This document shows positions 1 through 8,780 of a stretch of DNA of 64,000 nucleotides, piece by piece. Each line of letters opens with the position of its first letter. The stretch's first letter is position 1. Origin of the DNA: RPQJ01 sp963732375. Its GTDB lineage: Bacteria > Pseudomonadota > Gammaproteobacteria > Steroidobacterales > Steroidobacteraceae. A program made the translations under genes and the position numbers. The notes under the pieces are model-generated. The model was not told the DNA's origin, did not search any database, and worked only from the letters and a program-made list of their open reading frames with translations. The DNA is taken from contig CAVSZE010000012.1 of the NCBI GenBank assembly GCA_963732375.1, forward strand, positions 605,211 through 669,210, given 5' to 3'.

Positions 1-992
1 AGCAGGAACTCGCGACCCGCAGCTTCTCGGAGCGCGAGAAGGCGGTGGAATCCATGCTCGCACCGGTGCGCGAAGCGCTGGAACGAACCAACCAGCAGAT
101 CGCCAGGATCGAGAAGGAGCGCGCCGAGACATTCGGCTCGCTGCGAAGCTCCATCGAGGGCGTCGCACTCGGCCAGCAGGCACTGCAGCGCGAGACGCGC
201 AACCTGGTCACCGCGCTGCGTCGGCCCGAGGTGCGGGGCCAATGGGGCGAGATGACGTTGCGCCGTCTCGCGGAACTCGCCGGAATGGTCGAGCATTGCG
301 ACTTCTCGGAACAGGTTACCGTCCAGGGCGAGGACGGGGCGCTCCGACCCGACATGATCGTCAACATGCCGGACGGCCGTCAGCTGGTCGTGGACGTGAA
401 GACGCCGCTCGATGCCTACCTGTCGGCCGTCGAGGCAGCCACCGACGAGGAGCGCGCGCTGGCACTCAGGCGGCATGCGCAGGCCGTGGTCGAGCGTGTC
501 CGCCAGCTGGCCTCGAAAGCCTACTGGAAGCAGTTCGACAAGAGCCCGGAGTTCGTGGTGCTCTTCATTCCGGGAGACCAGTTCCTGGGCGCCGCGATCA
601 ACGAGGTTCCGACGCTGCTCGAGGATGCCATCCGCCAGCACGTCATCATCGCCACGCCGACCAGCTTCGTCGCGCTGCTGAAGGCAGTGGCCTACGGCTG
701 GCGACAAAACGCACTCGCCGAGAACGCCGCGCGCATCCAGGAACTCGCCGAAGACCTCTACCGCAGGCTCGCGAAGTTTGGCGAGCACATGGGCAAGATC
801 GGCCGTTCGCTCGGGCAGAGCGTGGACGCCTACAACAGTGCAGTCGGCTCGCTCGAGCGGCAGGTACTGCCCGGCGCGCGCAAGTTCACGGAACTTGGCC
901 TGCGATCGGGACGCGAGATCGAGGAACTGCTTCCGGTCGAGAAGCTGGCGCGCGAGCCACGCCCTGCGGAGGGAGATATCGACGATGACTGA
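1..992 (+). CDS. rmuC: DNA recombination protein RmuC, 5'-truncated by window edge
   Basis: The frame is open from base 3 to the TGA at 990-992, so the N-terminal part lies outside the window. The visible 329 residues hold the end of a coiled-coil stretch (about residues 1-70) and then the conserved RmuC core, including EVRGQWGEMTLRRLAELAGM, VVDVKTPLDAYL and a block ending in PTSFVALLKAVAYGWRQ. RmuC proteins have a nuclease-like fold and limit recombination at inverted repeats; the exact reaction is not settled. The stop overlaps the start of the next gene by 8 bp, so the two are probably co-transcribed. Confidence 0.93.
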   Translation, partial: QELATRSFSEREKAVESMLAPVREALERTNQQIARIEKERAETFGSLRSSIEGVALGQQALQRETRNLVTALRRPEVRGQWGEMTLRRLAELAGMVEHCDFSEQVTVQGEDGALRPDMIVNMPDGRQLVVDVKTPLDAYLSAVEAATDEERALALRRHAQAVVERVRQLASKAYWKQFDKSPEFVVLFIPGDQFLGAAINEVPTLLEDAIRQHVIIATPTSFVALLKAVAYGWRQNALAENAARIQELAEDLYRRLAKFGEHMGKIGRSLGQSVDAYNSAVGSLERQVLPGARKFTELGLRSGREIEELLPVEKLAREPRPAEGDIDDD

Positions 993-1740
993 ACAAGACC
1001 CGCGAGCCTACGTTGCTGGGCCCGACGCGCTGCAGGACCGCGTGATACTGGTGACCGGGGCCAGCGGCGGGATCGGTGCGGAGCTCGCGCGCACCTGTGC
1101 CGCGCTCGGCGCCAGGGTCGTGCTGGTGGGTCGCAACGTGAGGAAGCTCGAGTCCGTCTACGACTCGATCCGGGCGGCCGGTGGCGCAAGGCCATCGATC
1201 GCACCGCTCGACTTCGAGAAGGCCGATGCGAGCCACTACGCGGCGCTGGTGGATGGTGTGCGCGGCGAATTCGGCCGCCTCGATGGCCTCGCTCACCTCG
1301 CGGGCCAGCTCGGCGAGCTCGCGCCGATCGAGCACTACGACGTCGTGACCTGGATGCGCGTCATGCACGTAAACGTCAACGCGGCGTTCATCCTGACGCA
1401 GGCGCTGCTGCCGCTGCTGAAACTCTCGCAGGACGCGTCGATCGTGTTCACCACCAGCGGCGTCTCGCAGCGTGCGCGAGCCTACTGGGGCGCGTACGCC
1501 GCCTCCAAGTTCGCTATCGAAGGACTGATGCAGGTGCTGGCCGACGAAACCGATACGCTCACCAGCATCCGGGTCAACAGCGTGAATCCGGGCAAGATCC
1601 GCACGGTAATGCGCGCGAGGGCATACCCTGGCGAGGACGCGGACAGCGTGCCACTCCCATTGCAGGCAATGCCGGCCTACCTGTACCTGCTCGGGCCTGG
1701 GAGCCGCGGCGTCACCGGCCGCCGCTTCGACGCCCAGTAG
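985..1740 (+). CDS. SDR-family oxidoreductase (YciK-like)
   Basis: This is a 251-aa classical short-chain dehydrogenase/reductase. The NAD(P)-binding glycine motif TGASGGIG lies near residue 27, an HLAG segment (in place of the usual NNAG) follows, and the catalytic Ser and YAASK (YxxxK) occur in the block after TTSG. Overall it resembles the YciK subgroup, whose substrate is unknown. I chose ATG 985 because everything upstream in this frame is antisense-like and has no SDR homology. The gene overlaps rmuC by 8 bp and runs tail-to-tail into the RluB-like gene, sharing 29 bp. Confidence 0.88.
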   Translation: MTEQDPRAYVAGPDALQDRVILVTGASGGIGAELARTCAALGARVVLVGRNVRKLESVYDSIRAAGGARPSIAPLDFEKADASHYAALVDGVRGEFGRLDGLAHLAGQLGELAPIEHYDVVTWMRVMHVNVNAAFILTQALLPLLKLSQDASIVFTTSGVSQRARAYWGAYAASKFAIEGLMQVLADETDTLTSIRVNSVNPGKIRTVMRARAYPGEDADSVPLPLQAMPAYLYLLGPGSRGVTGRRFDAQ

Positions 1741-2509
1741 TTCGACGCCGCGCGGCGGGCCGTGCCGGCCGCGCTATGCCCGACATCGCCACGAGCGCAT
1801 CGAATTCCGGACCTCCGAGTTCGCGAGAGCGTCCACGCGGCAGGTCGCGAGGCAGCGCCACCGGACCCCACTGCACAAGCATGGTACGGCTGACCTTGAG
1901 TCCGGCCGAATCGAACAGCGCGCGGATCGCACCTTTGGGCAGGGTGCGATCCGCCGCGATCTTGAACCAGGCATTCGTCGCGCCGCCTTCGAGGCGTTCC
2001 ACGGTGGAGAACTCCACGTTGACGCCCTCCGCGTCCACGGTGGTCGGCATCTTCGGCCAGTCCTCGGCCTGTCGTGGCCGAAGCGCGCGCACCCGGTACT
2101 CAACCGGAACCTCGTGGGCGTGGCGGGTGACGCCGGAGACGAATGCGCCGTCGCTGGCCATGATCAGCAGGCCGTCCTCGCCGAACCCAAGGGAGTTCAC
2201 CGGCAGCCACCGTCCGCCGCGCAGCGCCGGCAAGCGTGCTTCGACACCCGCACGCTCGTCGCCGGCCTGCTTGCGCAGCATCTCGCCTTCCGGCTTGTGA
2301 TACAGGATGACCTGCAACTCGTGGTCGAATGCCAGGCGTTTCGTGACATCCCGACCGTCGACGACTACCCGGTCTCCCGCCTTGACCTGCTGGCCGATCT
2401 CGGCGGTCCGGCCGTTGACCAGCACGCGCCCTTCCGCGATCCATGACTCCGCCTGGCGTCGGGAACCGATGCCGTGTCGCGCGAGAAGCTTGTGCAGGCG
2501 CTCTTCCAA
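1712..2509 (-). CDS. rluB: RluB-type pseudouridine synthase homologue lacking the catalytic Asp
   Basis: The 265-aa protein has an N-terminal S4 RNA-binding domain (residues 3-50, HKLLARHGIGSRRQAE) and an RsuA/RluB-type catalytic domain. It sits directly after scpA-scpB, the usual place of rluB, whose product makes pseudouridine 2605 in 23S rRNA. In the family the catalytic Asp lies in PVGRLDxxTxGLLL. Here the aligned segment is PVNSLGFGEDGLLI, so the Asp is Gly108 and the preceding Arg is Ser106. The DNA at 2170-2200 supports this reading without a frameshift. The fold is clear; isomerase activity is doubtful. Confidence 0.85.
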   Translation of the reverse strand: MEERLHKLLARHGIGSRRQAESWIAEGRVLVNGRTAEIGQQVKAGDRVVVDGRDVTKRLAFDHELQVILYHKPEGEMLRKQAGDERAGVEARLPALRGGRWLPVNSLGFGEDGLLIMASDGAFVSGVTRHAHEVPVEYRVRALRPRQAEDWPKMPTTVDAEGVNVEFSTVERLEGGATNAWFKIAADRTLPKGAIRALFDSAGLKVSRTMLVQWGPVALPRDLPRGRSRELGGPEFDALVAMSGIARPARPAARRRTTGRRSGGR

Positions 2510-2518
2510 GGGTCGGTG

Positions 2519-3250
2519 CTAGCGTGGCTCGTCGCCGGGCGGCGACGGCTCGTCGGCGGTCGAGGGCTCTACCCTGGATGCTGGCTCGGCCTCGTGCGAC
2601 TGCTCGTCGTCGAGCGACGGTTCAACGCCTGGCAACCGATCCTCCCCGGCCGAGTCGGCATTGCCGGCGTGCAGTGCCGGCAGCATTGGCGCACCTGGAA
2701 GCTCCAATTGCTCGTTGATGTCTTCGAGGTCCTGCAACTGCGCAAGCGTCGGCAGGTCGTCCAGGCTCTTCAACCCGAAGTAGTCGAGAAATTCACGGGT
2801 CGTACCGAGCAACTCGGGATGGCCAGGAACCTCGCGATGACCGACCACCCTGATCCAACCGCGCTCCTGGATAGTGCGCATGATGGTGGAAGCCACCGTG
2901 ACGCCGCGGATATCCTCGATCTCGCCGCGCGTGATGGGTTGCCGGTAGGCGATCAACGAAAGTGTCTCGAGCAGCGCCCGGGAATAACGGCTCGGCCGCT
3001 CCTGCCAGAGCCGCGACACGGTTCCCGAATACTGCTGTCGCACCTGTACCCGCCACCCGCTGGACACCTCGCGAATCTCGATTCCGGTTCCGTCGAATCG
3101 GCGCTCAAGGTCGGCGAGCGCGTCGCGCAGGTCCGCGGCAGCCGGACGCTCGTGCTCCTCGAACAATTCGAGCATCTGCTCGATCGTGACCGGCCGGCCA
3201 GCCGCCATCAGCACGGCCTCGACGACGTTGCAAAGTGGATGATCGCTCAT
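2519..3250 (-). CDS. scpB: Segregation and condensation protein B
   Basis: ScpB is a winged-helix kleisin-interacting subunit of the SMC-ScpAB condensin, which acts on the nucleoid. The 243-aa protein carries the core from about residue 7 to 180, including SRALLETLSLIAYRQPITR, the ERGWIRVVGHREVPGHPELLGTT block and an EFLDYFGLKSLDDLP tail. An acidic, Pro/Glu-rich low-complexity tail of about 55 residues follows, which is common and variable in this family. The start ATG overlaps the scpA stop by 4 bp, indicating translational coupling. Confidence 0.94.
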   Translation of the reverse strand: MSDHPLCNVVEAVLMAAGRPVTIEQMLELFEEHERPAAADLRDALADLERRFDGTGIEIREVSSGWRVQVRQQYSGTVSRLWQERPSRYSRALLETLSLIAYRQPITRGEIEDIRGVTVASTIMRTIQERGWIRVVGHREVPGHPELLGTTREFLDYFGLKSLDDLPTLAQLQDLEDINEQLELPGAPMLPALHAGNADSAGEDRLPGVEPSLDDEQSHEAEPASRVEPSTADEPSPPGDEPR

Positions 3251-4161
3251 GGTTCCGTCCGGTCTCCGGTCTCTTGCTGCTCGCTGTCCGCGACGATCGC
3301 GACGCGCCGCGGCGCGCCGGCGCGAACGTGTATCGGCGCGAACTGTTCGGCCTGCACGATCTCTATCAACCCCTCGCGCAGCAACTCGAGGATCGCCGAA
3401 AACGTGACCGTGACGCCCATGCGGCCCTCTTCGGACCGGAATAGCTGCGTGAACTCGACGAACGACTGCGTACGCAGCGCGTCGAGCACGTCGGACATGC
3501 GCTGTCGCACCGAGAGCCGCTCGCGCTGCACCTGGTGGTGCGCGAACATCTCACCGCGCGACATCACGTCCTTCAGCGCGACCAGCATTTCCTGCATGGT
3601 GACGACCGGCAGGATCTTGACGACCCGACGATCGACCAGCTCCGCGGACACCGGGAACGTATCGCGATCGACGCGCGGCAGCGTTTCCATTCGTTCCGCT
3701 GCGCGCTTGAAGCGCTCGTACTCCTGCAGGCGCCGCACCAGCTCGGCGCGCGGGTCGTCCGAGTCCTCGTCACCGTCGCCCTGGGGACGCGGCAACAGCA
3801 TGCGCGACTTGATCTCGGCAAGCGTCGCGGCCATCAGCATGTACTCGCCAGCGAGTTCGAACTGCAGCTCGTGCATCAACTCGATGTACTTCATGTACTG
3901 GCGGGTGATTTCCGCAAGCGGGATGTCGAGGATGTCGATGTTCTGCCGGCGGATCAGGTAGAGCAGCAGGTCCAGCGGGCCCTCGAAGGCCTCCAGGAAT
4001 ACCTGCAGCGCATCCGGCGGGATGTACAGGTCGCGCGGCATCACGGTGAGCGGCTCACCCTCGACCACCGCAAACGGCATCTCCGCCTGCTCATGGTTCT
4101 CGGGCGCAGGCGAGGCCTGCGGCAGCCCGCCTTCGATCAGCCTAAGGTCCGGCTTGCTCAT
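3247..4161 (-). CDS. scpA: Segregation and condensation protein A (kleisin)
   Basis: ScpA is the kleisin that bridges SMC heads and binds ScpB. The 304-aa protein has the N-terminal signature EAFEGPLDLLLYLIRRQNID near residue 57 and then IPLAEITRQYMKYI and LMAATLAEIKSRMLLP. A C-terminal winged-helix region follows, with VTFSAILELLREGLIEIVQ. About 50 N-terminal residues are extra relative to compact ScpA proteins and may be disordered. It lies downstream of trpS and upstream of scpB in one minus-strand operon. Confidence 0.94.
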   Translation of the reverse strand: MSKPDLRLIEGGLPQASPAPENHEQAEMPFAVVEGEPLTVMPRDLYIPPDALQVFLEAFEGPLDLLLYLIRRQNIDILDIPLAEITRQYMKYIELMHELQFELAGEYMLMAATLAEIKSRMLLPRPQGDGDEDSDDPRAELVRRLQEYERFKRAAERMETLPRVDRDTFPVSAELVDRRVVKILPVVTMQEMLVALKDVMSRGEMFAHHQVQRERLSVRQRMSDVLDALRTQSFVEFTQLFRSEEGRMGVTVTFSAILELLREGLIEIVQAEQFAPIHVRAGAPRRVAIVADSEQQETGDRTEP

Positions 4162-4170
4162 GTGGGTTCC

Positions 4171-5388
4171 TCAACGGTAGCCGAGGCCCATGGCCTGCTT
4201 CACGTCGTCCAGCGTCTGCCCCGCCACTGCGCGTGCCTTCTCGCAACCCTCTGCGATGATGCCGCGCACGAGGTCAGGGTTTTCCTCGAATTCCCGGCCG
4301 CGCTGCCGCATGGCGGTGACGTCCTCGACCACGCGATCGATCAGCGGCTTCTTGCACTCGATGCAGCCGATGCCAGCGCTGCGACAACCCTCGTCGACCC
4401 AACGCCGCGTCTGCTCCGTCGAATACAACTTGTGCAGGTCCCAGACCGGGCATTTCTCCGGGTCGCCCGGGTCGGTGCGGCGTACCCGGGCGGGATCGGT
4501 CTGCATGGTCCGGAGCTTCGCCGCGACCGCGTCCGGGTCCTCGCGGAGACCGATCGTGTTGCCGTAGGACTTCGACATCTTGCGGCCGTCGAGCCCGGTC
4601 ACCTTGGGCGTGGCGGTGAGCAGCGCCTCGGGCTCGGGCAGGATCGTCCTGCCGGTGCCCTCGAGATAGCCGAGCAGGCGCTCCTTGTCCGCGAGCGTGA
4701 GGCGCGAATTACCCTCGAGCAGTGCCCTCGCCTTGCCAAGCGACTGCTCCTCGCCGCGCTCCTGGTAGCCGCGACGCAGGTCGCGATAAAGCGCAGCTTT
4801 CTTCGCGCCGAGGTTCTGAACTGCGCGCTCGGCCTTGGCCTCGAAATCGGGCTCACGACCGTAGATGAAATTGAATCGCCTGGCGATTTCGCGCGTGATC
4901 TCGACGTGTGCGACCTGGTCCTCGCCTACCGGGATGTACATCGGGCGATACAGCAGGATGTCCGCGCTTTGCAGCAGCGGGTATCCCAGGAACCCGTAGG
5001 TCGCCAGGTCCTTTTCCTTGAGTTGCTCTTGCTGGTCCTTGTAGGTAGGGACGCGCTCAAGCCAACCGAGTGGCGTGATCATCGACAGCAGCAGGTGTAG
5101 TTCAGCGTGCTCAGGGACCTTCGACTGGATGAAAAGGGTCGCCGCCGAAGGATTGACGCCGGCCGCGAGCCAGTCGATCACGATCCGCCAGGTGTTGGCC
5201 TCGAGGTCAGCCGTGTCTTCGTACCCGGTCGTGAGCGCATGGTAGTCCGCGACGAAGAAATAGCAGTCGTATTCGTACTGCAGCTCGATCCAGTTACGGA
5301 GAGCCCCGTGGTAATTGCCGAGGTGCAGGGCGCCGGTCGGGCGCATGCCCGACAACACGCGTCGGGGGGTCGTCACTAATGAACTCAA
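4171..5388 (-). CDS. trpS: Tryptophan--tRNA ligase
   Basis: This class I aminoacyl-tRNA synthetase charges tRNA-Trp. The HIGH-type motif reads GALHLGNYHG (about residues 19-28) and the KMSKS loop reads GRKMSKSYGN near residue 270. At 405 aa it is longer than the compact 330-aa bacterial enzymes; an insertion around residues 170-250 (rich in Glu, Arg and Lys) accounts for the difference and is seen in a known longer subgroup. The start appears to be TTG at 5388, preceded by AAGGGA at suitable spacing; GTG at 5376 is an alternative. It probably heads the scpA-scpB-rluB operon. Confidence 0.93.
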   Translation of the reverse strand: MSSLVTTPRRVLSGMRPTGALHLGNYHGALRNWIELQYEYDCYFFVADYHALTTGYEDTADLEANTWRIVIDWLAAGVNPSAATLFIQSKVPEHAELHLLLSMITPLGWLERVPTYKDQQEQLKEKDLATYGFLGYPLLQSADILLYRPMYIPVGEDQVAHVEITREIARRFNFIYGREPDFEAKAERAVQNLGAKKAALYRDLRRGYQERGEEQSLGKARALLEGNSRLTLADKERLLGYLEGTGRTILPEPEALLTATPKVTGLDGRKMSKSYGNTIGLREDPDAVAAKLRTMQTDPARVRRTDPGDPEKCPVWDLHKLYSTEQTRRWVDEGCRSAGIGCIECKKPLIDRVVEDVTAMRQRGREFEENPDLVRGIIAEGCEKARAVAGQTLDDVKQAMGLGYR

Positions 5389-5528
5389 AACGGTCCCTTG
5401 CGCTTCATCGCAAAAATAATTACTTGATTTTCAAAGCACTACGAGACATTCCTGAACGTCCGCACACACGGCTACAGGCCTGGATCGTCGCGAATCGGGG
5501 ATTATACGCAGGCCGCCCCGGCCTGCGT

Positions 5529-6149
5529 TCACTCGAACGTTGAAACGTCGCCCTTGCCGCGGCGCACCACGACCGGCGCGGTGCCTGACAGGTCCACGAC
5601 ACTCGAGGGCTCGAACCCGCCCTGCCCGCCGTCAATGACCAGGTCCACCGTGTGGCCGAGCCGCTCCTTGACCTCGTGCGGGTCCGTGATGGGCACCTCG
5701 TCCCCCGGAAGCAGCAGCGTGGAACTCATGATCGGCTCGCCAAGCTCAGCCAGCAGCATCCGCACGATCGGGTTGTCTGGAACGCGAAGCCCGATCGTGC
5801 GCCGCTTCGGGTTCTGCAGGCGCTTCGGCACCTCCCGGGTTGCCTCCAGCAGGAACGTATACGGGCCGGGCGTGAACGCCCGCAGCGTGCGGTACTGGCT
5901 GTTGTCCACGCGGGCGTATTTCGCGATCTCGGACAGGTCCCTGCATACAAGCGTGAAATTGTGGTCCTTGCCTGCATCGCGGATTCGCCGGATGCGCTCC
6001 ATCGCGTCCTTGTCGCCAATCAGGCAGCCAAGCGCGTAGCAGGAGTCGGTCGGATAGGCGACGACGCTGCCTTCGCGGATCGCCGCTACCGCCTGGCGTA
6101 TGAGCCGTGGCTGGGGGCTCATCGGGTGTATTGAAAGGAGCAGCGCCAT
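5529..6149 (-). CDS. yciO: YciO/Sua5/YrdC-family protein (threonylcarbamoyl-AMP synthase fold)
   Basis: The 206-aa protein matches the YciO subgroup of the Sua5/YrdC fold, which uses Thr, bicarbonate and ATP to form threonylcarbamoyl-AMP for the t6A37 modification of tRNA; YciO itself may have a divergent role. Visible signatures are VVAYPTDSCYALGC, HNFTLVCRDLSEI, TPGPYTFLLEAT and LRVPDNPIV, and the usual C-terminal SSVVDL and VVVRRGKGD. The N-terminus LSIHPMSPQPRLI aligns with the E. coli YciO start, which supports ATG 6149. It is divergent from yciB. Confidence 0.9.
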   Translation of the reverse strand: MALLLSIHPMSPQPRLIRQAVAAIREGSVVAYPTDSCYALGCLIGDKDAMERIRRIRDAGKDHNFTLVCRDLSEIAKYARVDNSQYRTLRAFTPGPYTFLLEATREVPKRLQNPKRRTIGLRVPDNPIVRMLLAELGEPIMSSTLLLPGDEVPITDPHEVKERLGHTVDLVIDGGQGGFEPSSVVDLSGTAPVVVRRGKGDVSTFE

Positions 6150-6246
6150 TGTTCTTTCTAGAGCCGTCGTTGGGCGCGACCGGCGAGTTGGCTATGATAC
6201 GCGCCCCGGCCTTGGGCCGTCCCGGCCGAACACCCGCCCCCCAAGC

Positions 6247-6792
6247 ATGCAGTTTCTCGTAGACCTACTACCGGTCATCGCCTTCTTCGTCACCTACAAG
6301 TTCGCGGGCATCTACACCGCGACTGCAGTGCTGATCGTGGGCGTGCTGGCCCAAACCGTCGTCAGCTGGGTTCGCTTCCGCAAGGTGAGCCCGATGTTGC
6401 TCACGACGGCAGCACTCGTGCTCGTGTTCGGTGGCCTGACGCTCTACCTGCACGACGCAACCTTCATCAAGTGGAAGCCGACGATCGTGAACTGGCTGTT
6501 CGCGGTCGTGTTCCTGGCCAGCCATTTCGTGCGCGGGCCGACAGTCATCCAGCGCATGCTCGGCGAGAACGTGACACTCGAGGCGGCGGAATGGTCGAAA
6601 CTCAGCCTGGCCTGGGTGGCATTCTTCGTGCTGAGCGGCGCGTTGAACCTCTACGTCGCCTTCAACTACCCGGAGGCGACCTGGGTAAATTTCAAGTTGT
6701 TCGGCCTGATGGGGCTCACTCTGCTTTTCGCGGTTGCCCAGGGTTTCTGGATCGCCCGCAAAACCGAGCCAAGCGACGCGGAGAAGACCTGA
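6247..6792 (+). CDS. yciB: Inner membrane-spanning protein YciB (septation protein A)
   Basis: The 181-aa protein is almost entirely membrane-embedded, with about five hydrophobic segments. It starts MQFLVDLLPVIAFFVTYK, as the family does, and has the LKWKPT-like segment FIKWKPTIVNWLF and the NLYVAFNYPEATWVNFKLFG block. YciB is linked to envelope and septum integrity. ATG 6247 is chosen because upstream in-frame codons lack hydrophobic or homologous sequence. It leads a plus-strand cluster yciB-yciI-bolA-parvulin with near-zero spacing. Confidence 0.93.
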   Translation: MQFLVDLLPVIAFFVTYKFAGIYTATAVLIVGVLAQTVVSWVRFRKVSPMLLTTAALVLVFGGLTLYLHDATFIKWKPTIVNWLFAVVFLASHFVRGPTVIQRMLGENVTLEAAEWSKLSLAWVAFFVLSGALNLYVAFNYPEATWVNFKLFGLMGLTLLFAVAQGFWIARKTEPSDAEKT

Positions 6793-6793
6793 C

Positions 6794-7093
6794 GTGCTTT
6801 ACGTAATCATTGGCCGCGACACCCCGGGGTCGCTGGCAATCCGCCTTCGTGTCCGCGCCCGGCACCTCGACAGGGTTTGCGAACTTTCCGACGCCGGGCG
6901 GGTCGTACTGGCCGGTCCCTGCCCTGCGACGGATTCTCCCGATCCGGGCGCCGCAGGATTCGATGGCAGTGTAATCGTGGCTGAGTTCCCGTCGCTCGCT
7001 GACGCCCGAGAATGGATCGCCGGCGACCCGTACGTGACCGACGGCGTATTCGAGTCCTATGAGGTGATGCCTTTCGTGAAGGTGCTCCCATGA
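6794..7093 (+). CDS. yciI: YciI-family protein
   Basis: This small 99-aa dimeric ferredoxin-like-fold protein belongs to the YCII/muconolactone isomerase-like family. It starts LYVIIGRDTPGSLAIRLRVR and includes the family's RARHLDRV and the terminal ...ESYEVMPFVKVLP. The start is GTG at 6794, one base after the yciB stop, and its stop overlaps the bolA ATG by 4 bp. The biochemical role of YciI is not established. The yciB-yciI-bolA neighbourhood is conserved in many gammaproteobacteria. Confidence 0.88.
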   Translation: MLYVIIGRDTPGSLAIRLRVRARHLDRVCELSDAGRVVLAGPCPATDSPDPGAAGFDGSVIVAEFPSLADAREWIAGDPYVTDGVFESYEVMPFVKVLP

Positions 7094-7371
7094 CGGCGAC
7101 CCGGCTGGAGCGCTTGACGGACAGGTTGAACCGGGCTTTCGAGCCGCAACACCTCGAGGTCGTGGACGACAGTCACCGGCACGCTGGCCACGCCGGCGCA
7201 GCGGACGGACGCGGCCATTTCACAGTACTCATCACGGCGCCGCAGTTCGCGGAACTGGGCACATTGAAGCGTCACAGACTCGTATACGAAGCCGTCGGGG
7301 ACATGATGACCACCGACATTCACGCGCTTTCCATACAGGCACTCGCCCCAGGCGAGGCCGCTACCGATTGA
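7090..7371 (+). CDS. bolA: BolA-family protein
   Basis: The 93-aa protein has the BolA class II KH-like fold, with the loop VVDDSHRHAGHAGA, the FTVLITAPQFAEL strand-helix and the RHRLVYEAVGDMMTTDIHALSI signature. BolA proteins partner with monothiol glutaredoxins in iron-sulfur trafficking and can act as stress-linked regulators. The invariant His of the HRLVYEA motif is present. It is translationally coupled to yciI through an ATGA overlap. Confidence 0.93.
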   Translation: MTATRLERLTDRLNRAFEPQHLEVVDDSHRHAGHAGAADGRGHFTVLITAPQFAELGTLKRHRLVYEAVGDMMTTDIHALSIQALAPGEAATD

Positions 7372-7395
7372 TCGAGACTCCAAACCCAGAGGCAA

Positions 7396-8256
7396 ATGAT
7401 GCGTACCCAAAGAATATCCCTCGTACTTCTCGCAGCAGCCAGCCTGCTGGCCGGCTGCACCAAGCCTGCCGGCGATGCGGCGAAGCCGGCGGCCGACGCC
7501 GCGAAGCCAGCGGCCGATGCCGCGAAGACGGCGACCGGCACCGTTGCAACGGTAAACGGTCAGAAGATCCCGGCCGAGGCGTTCGACGTCTTCGTGCTGG
7601 CGGTGACCGGCAAGCCGGCGACTGAAGCCACGCCCGAGCAGAAGTCCCAGGTGCTCGACCAGTTGATCGACATGACGATCGTCGCGCAGGCGGCCGAAAA
7701 GGAAGGCCTGCAGAACGTGCCTGCGACCAAGGCACGAATCTCGTTGCTGACCACGCAGATCCTCGCGCAGGCCGCCACCGAGAAGTACCTGAAGACACAT
7801 CCGGTGTCGGAAACCGAGGTCAAGGCTGACTACGACGAGCAGGTTGCGCACGTACCGATGGAGTACAAGGCGCAGCACATCCTCGTCGACACGAAGGAGC
7901 AGGCCGAGGCGATAATCAAGGAACTCGATGGCGGCGCCGACTTCGCCAAGCTCGCGGCCAAGGACTCCAAGGATCCGAGCGGGAAGAACGGCGGTGACCT
8001 TGGTTGGTTCAGCCTGCAGTCGATGGTCAAGCCGTTCTCGGACGCCGTCGCGGCGCTCAAGAAAGGCGAGACGACGCAGCAGCCGGTCCAGACCCAGTAC
8101 GGCTGGCACGTGATCCGCCTGGAAGACACGCGGACGCCGACCATCCCGGCGTTCGAAGACGTCAAGCAGCAAGTCGAACAGATGTCCCAGCGTAAGAAGA
8201 TCGAGGCGTACCTGGAAGAACTTCGCAAGAGCGCGAAAATCCAGAAAACAGAATAA
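7396..8256 (+). CDS. Lipoprotein peptidyl-prolyl isomerase, parvulin (PpiC/PrsA type)
   Basis: The 286-aa protein has a lipobox near residue 17-20 (LLAGC), so it is probably lipidated and periplasm-facing. A short Ala/Lys/Pro linker with three GDAAKPAAD-like repeats follows. A SurA-N-like helical region covers residues 55-145 and the parvulin domain covers about 150-255: AQHILVDTKEQAE, FAKLAAKDSKDPSGKNGGDLG, VQTQYGWHVIRLED. It probably assists folding of exported or outer-membrane proteins. The start is the first of two adjacent ATGs, after AGAGG. A strong terminator follows. Confidence 0.92.
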   Translation: MMRTQRISLVLLAAASLLAGCTKPAGDAAKPAADAAKPAADAAKTATGTVATVNGQKIPAEAFDVFVLAVTGKPATEATPEQKSQVLDQLIDMTIVAQAAEKEGLQNVPATKARISLLTTQILAQAATEKYLKTHPVSETEVKADYDEQVAHVPMEYKAQHILVDTKEQAEAIIKELDGGADFAKLAAKDSKDPSGKNGGDLGWFSLQSMVKPFSDAVAALKKGETTQQPVQTQYGWHVIRLEDTRTPTIPAFEDVKQQVEQMSQRKKIEAYLEELRKSAKIQKTE

Positions 8257-8282
8257 CTGTCAAGTCCCCTAACGGGGCCAAG

Positions 8283-8316
8283 CGGCCGGATTCCCGAAAG
8301 GGGATCCGGCCGTTTT
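8283..8316 (+). terminator. Rho-independent terminator after the parvulin gene
   Basis: A nine-base arm (CGGCCGGAT, 8283-8291) pairs with 8304-8312, extended by a wobble and three C-G pairs to a GAAA loop at 8296-8299, followed by TTTT. It ends the yciB-to-parvulin operon. Confidence 0.9.
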
Positions 8317-8537
8317 GTTTGGCATTGCATCGCACGGCAACCAACCGGCGCGCGCTCACCTGAATGACGCTTCGCCGCCGCCGAGCAACGGTTGTCTGGG
8401 CACCGTACCGAATCGCGCAGGGGACTCACGCCACCAGCTGCTGAATAGACCGGCAGGTCGATATCTATTCTTAACGTTGTTTCTGGATATATCTTCCATC
8501 TATCTGTTTATTAGAATGTTTATGATATATACCCCAG

Positions 8538-8559
8538 AAGTGTGACGCCCGTCACACTT
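8538..8559. promoter_or_regulatory. CRP/Clp-type operator palindrome
   Basis: TGTGA (8541-8545), six bases, TCACA (8552-8556). The symmetry extends to ten perfect bases on each side of a central CC. This is the consensus form of a CRP-family (CRP/Clp) binding site. It lies about 330 bp upstream of the DUF6502-like gene, the only gene it faces. Confidence 0.65.
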
Positions 8560-8780
8560 AGCTATGCTCGCCGCCGTATCGGGTACAGTCGCTGAACCAG
8601 GCGGCTTTACATAGCCCAGCCGAGCCACCGCGGACGCGGCCTTCCCCGCCTGCTCCCAGCGTTTCTAGGCTAGTGCCTCAGTACCTTGAATTTGTGAACA
8701 ATTACGTACCCATGGGCCGCACGCCTCATTGGAGTACACCCTTTAGGTGCCATCCGTAAGTGTACGAATATGTTGAACTC

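Noticed and set aside
2474..5100. Long plus-strand open frames over scpB, scpA and trpS
   Set aside because: They are antisense to well-recognised genes and have no domain similarity; high GC content creates such frames.
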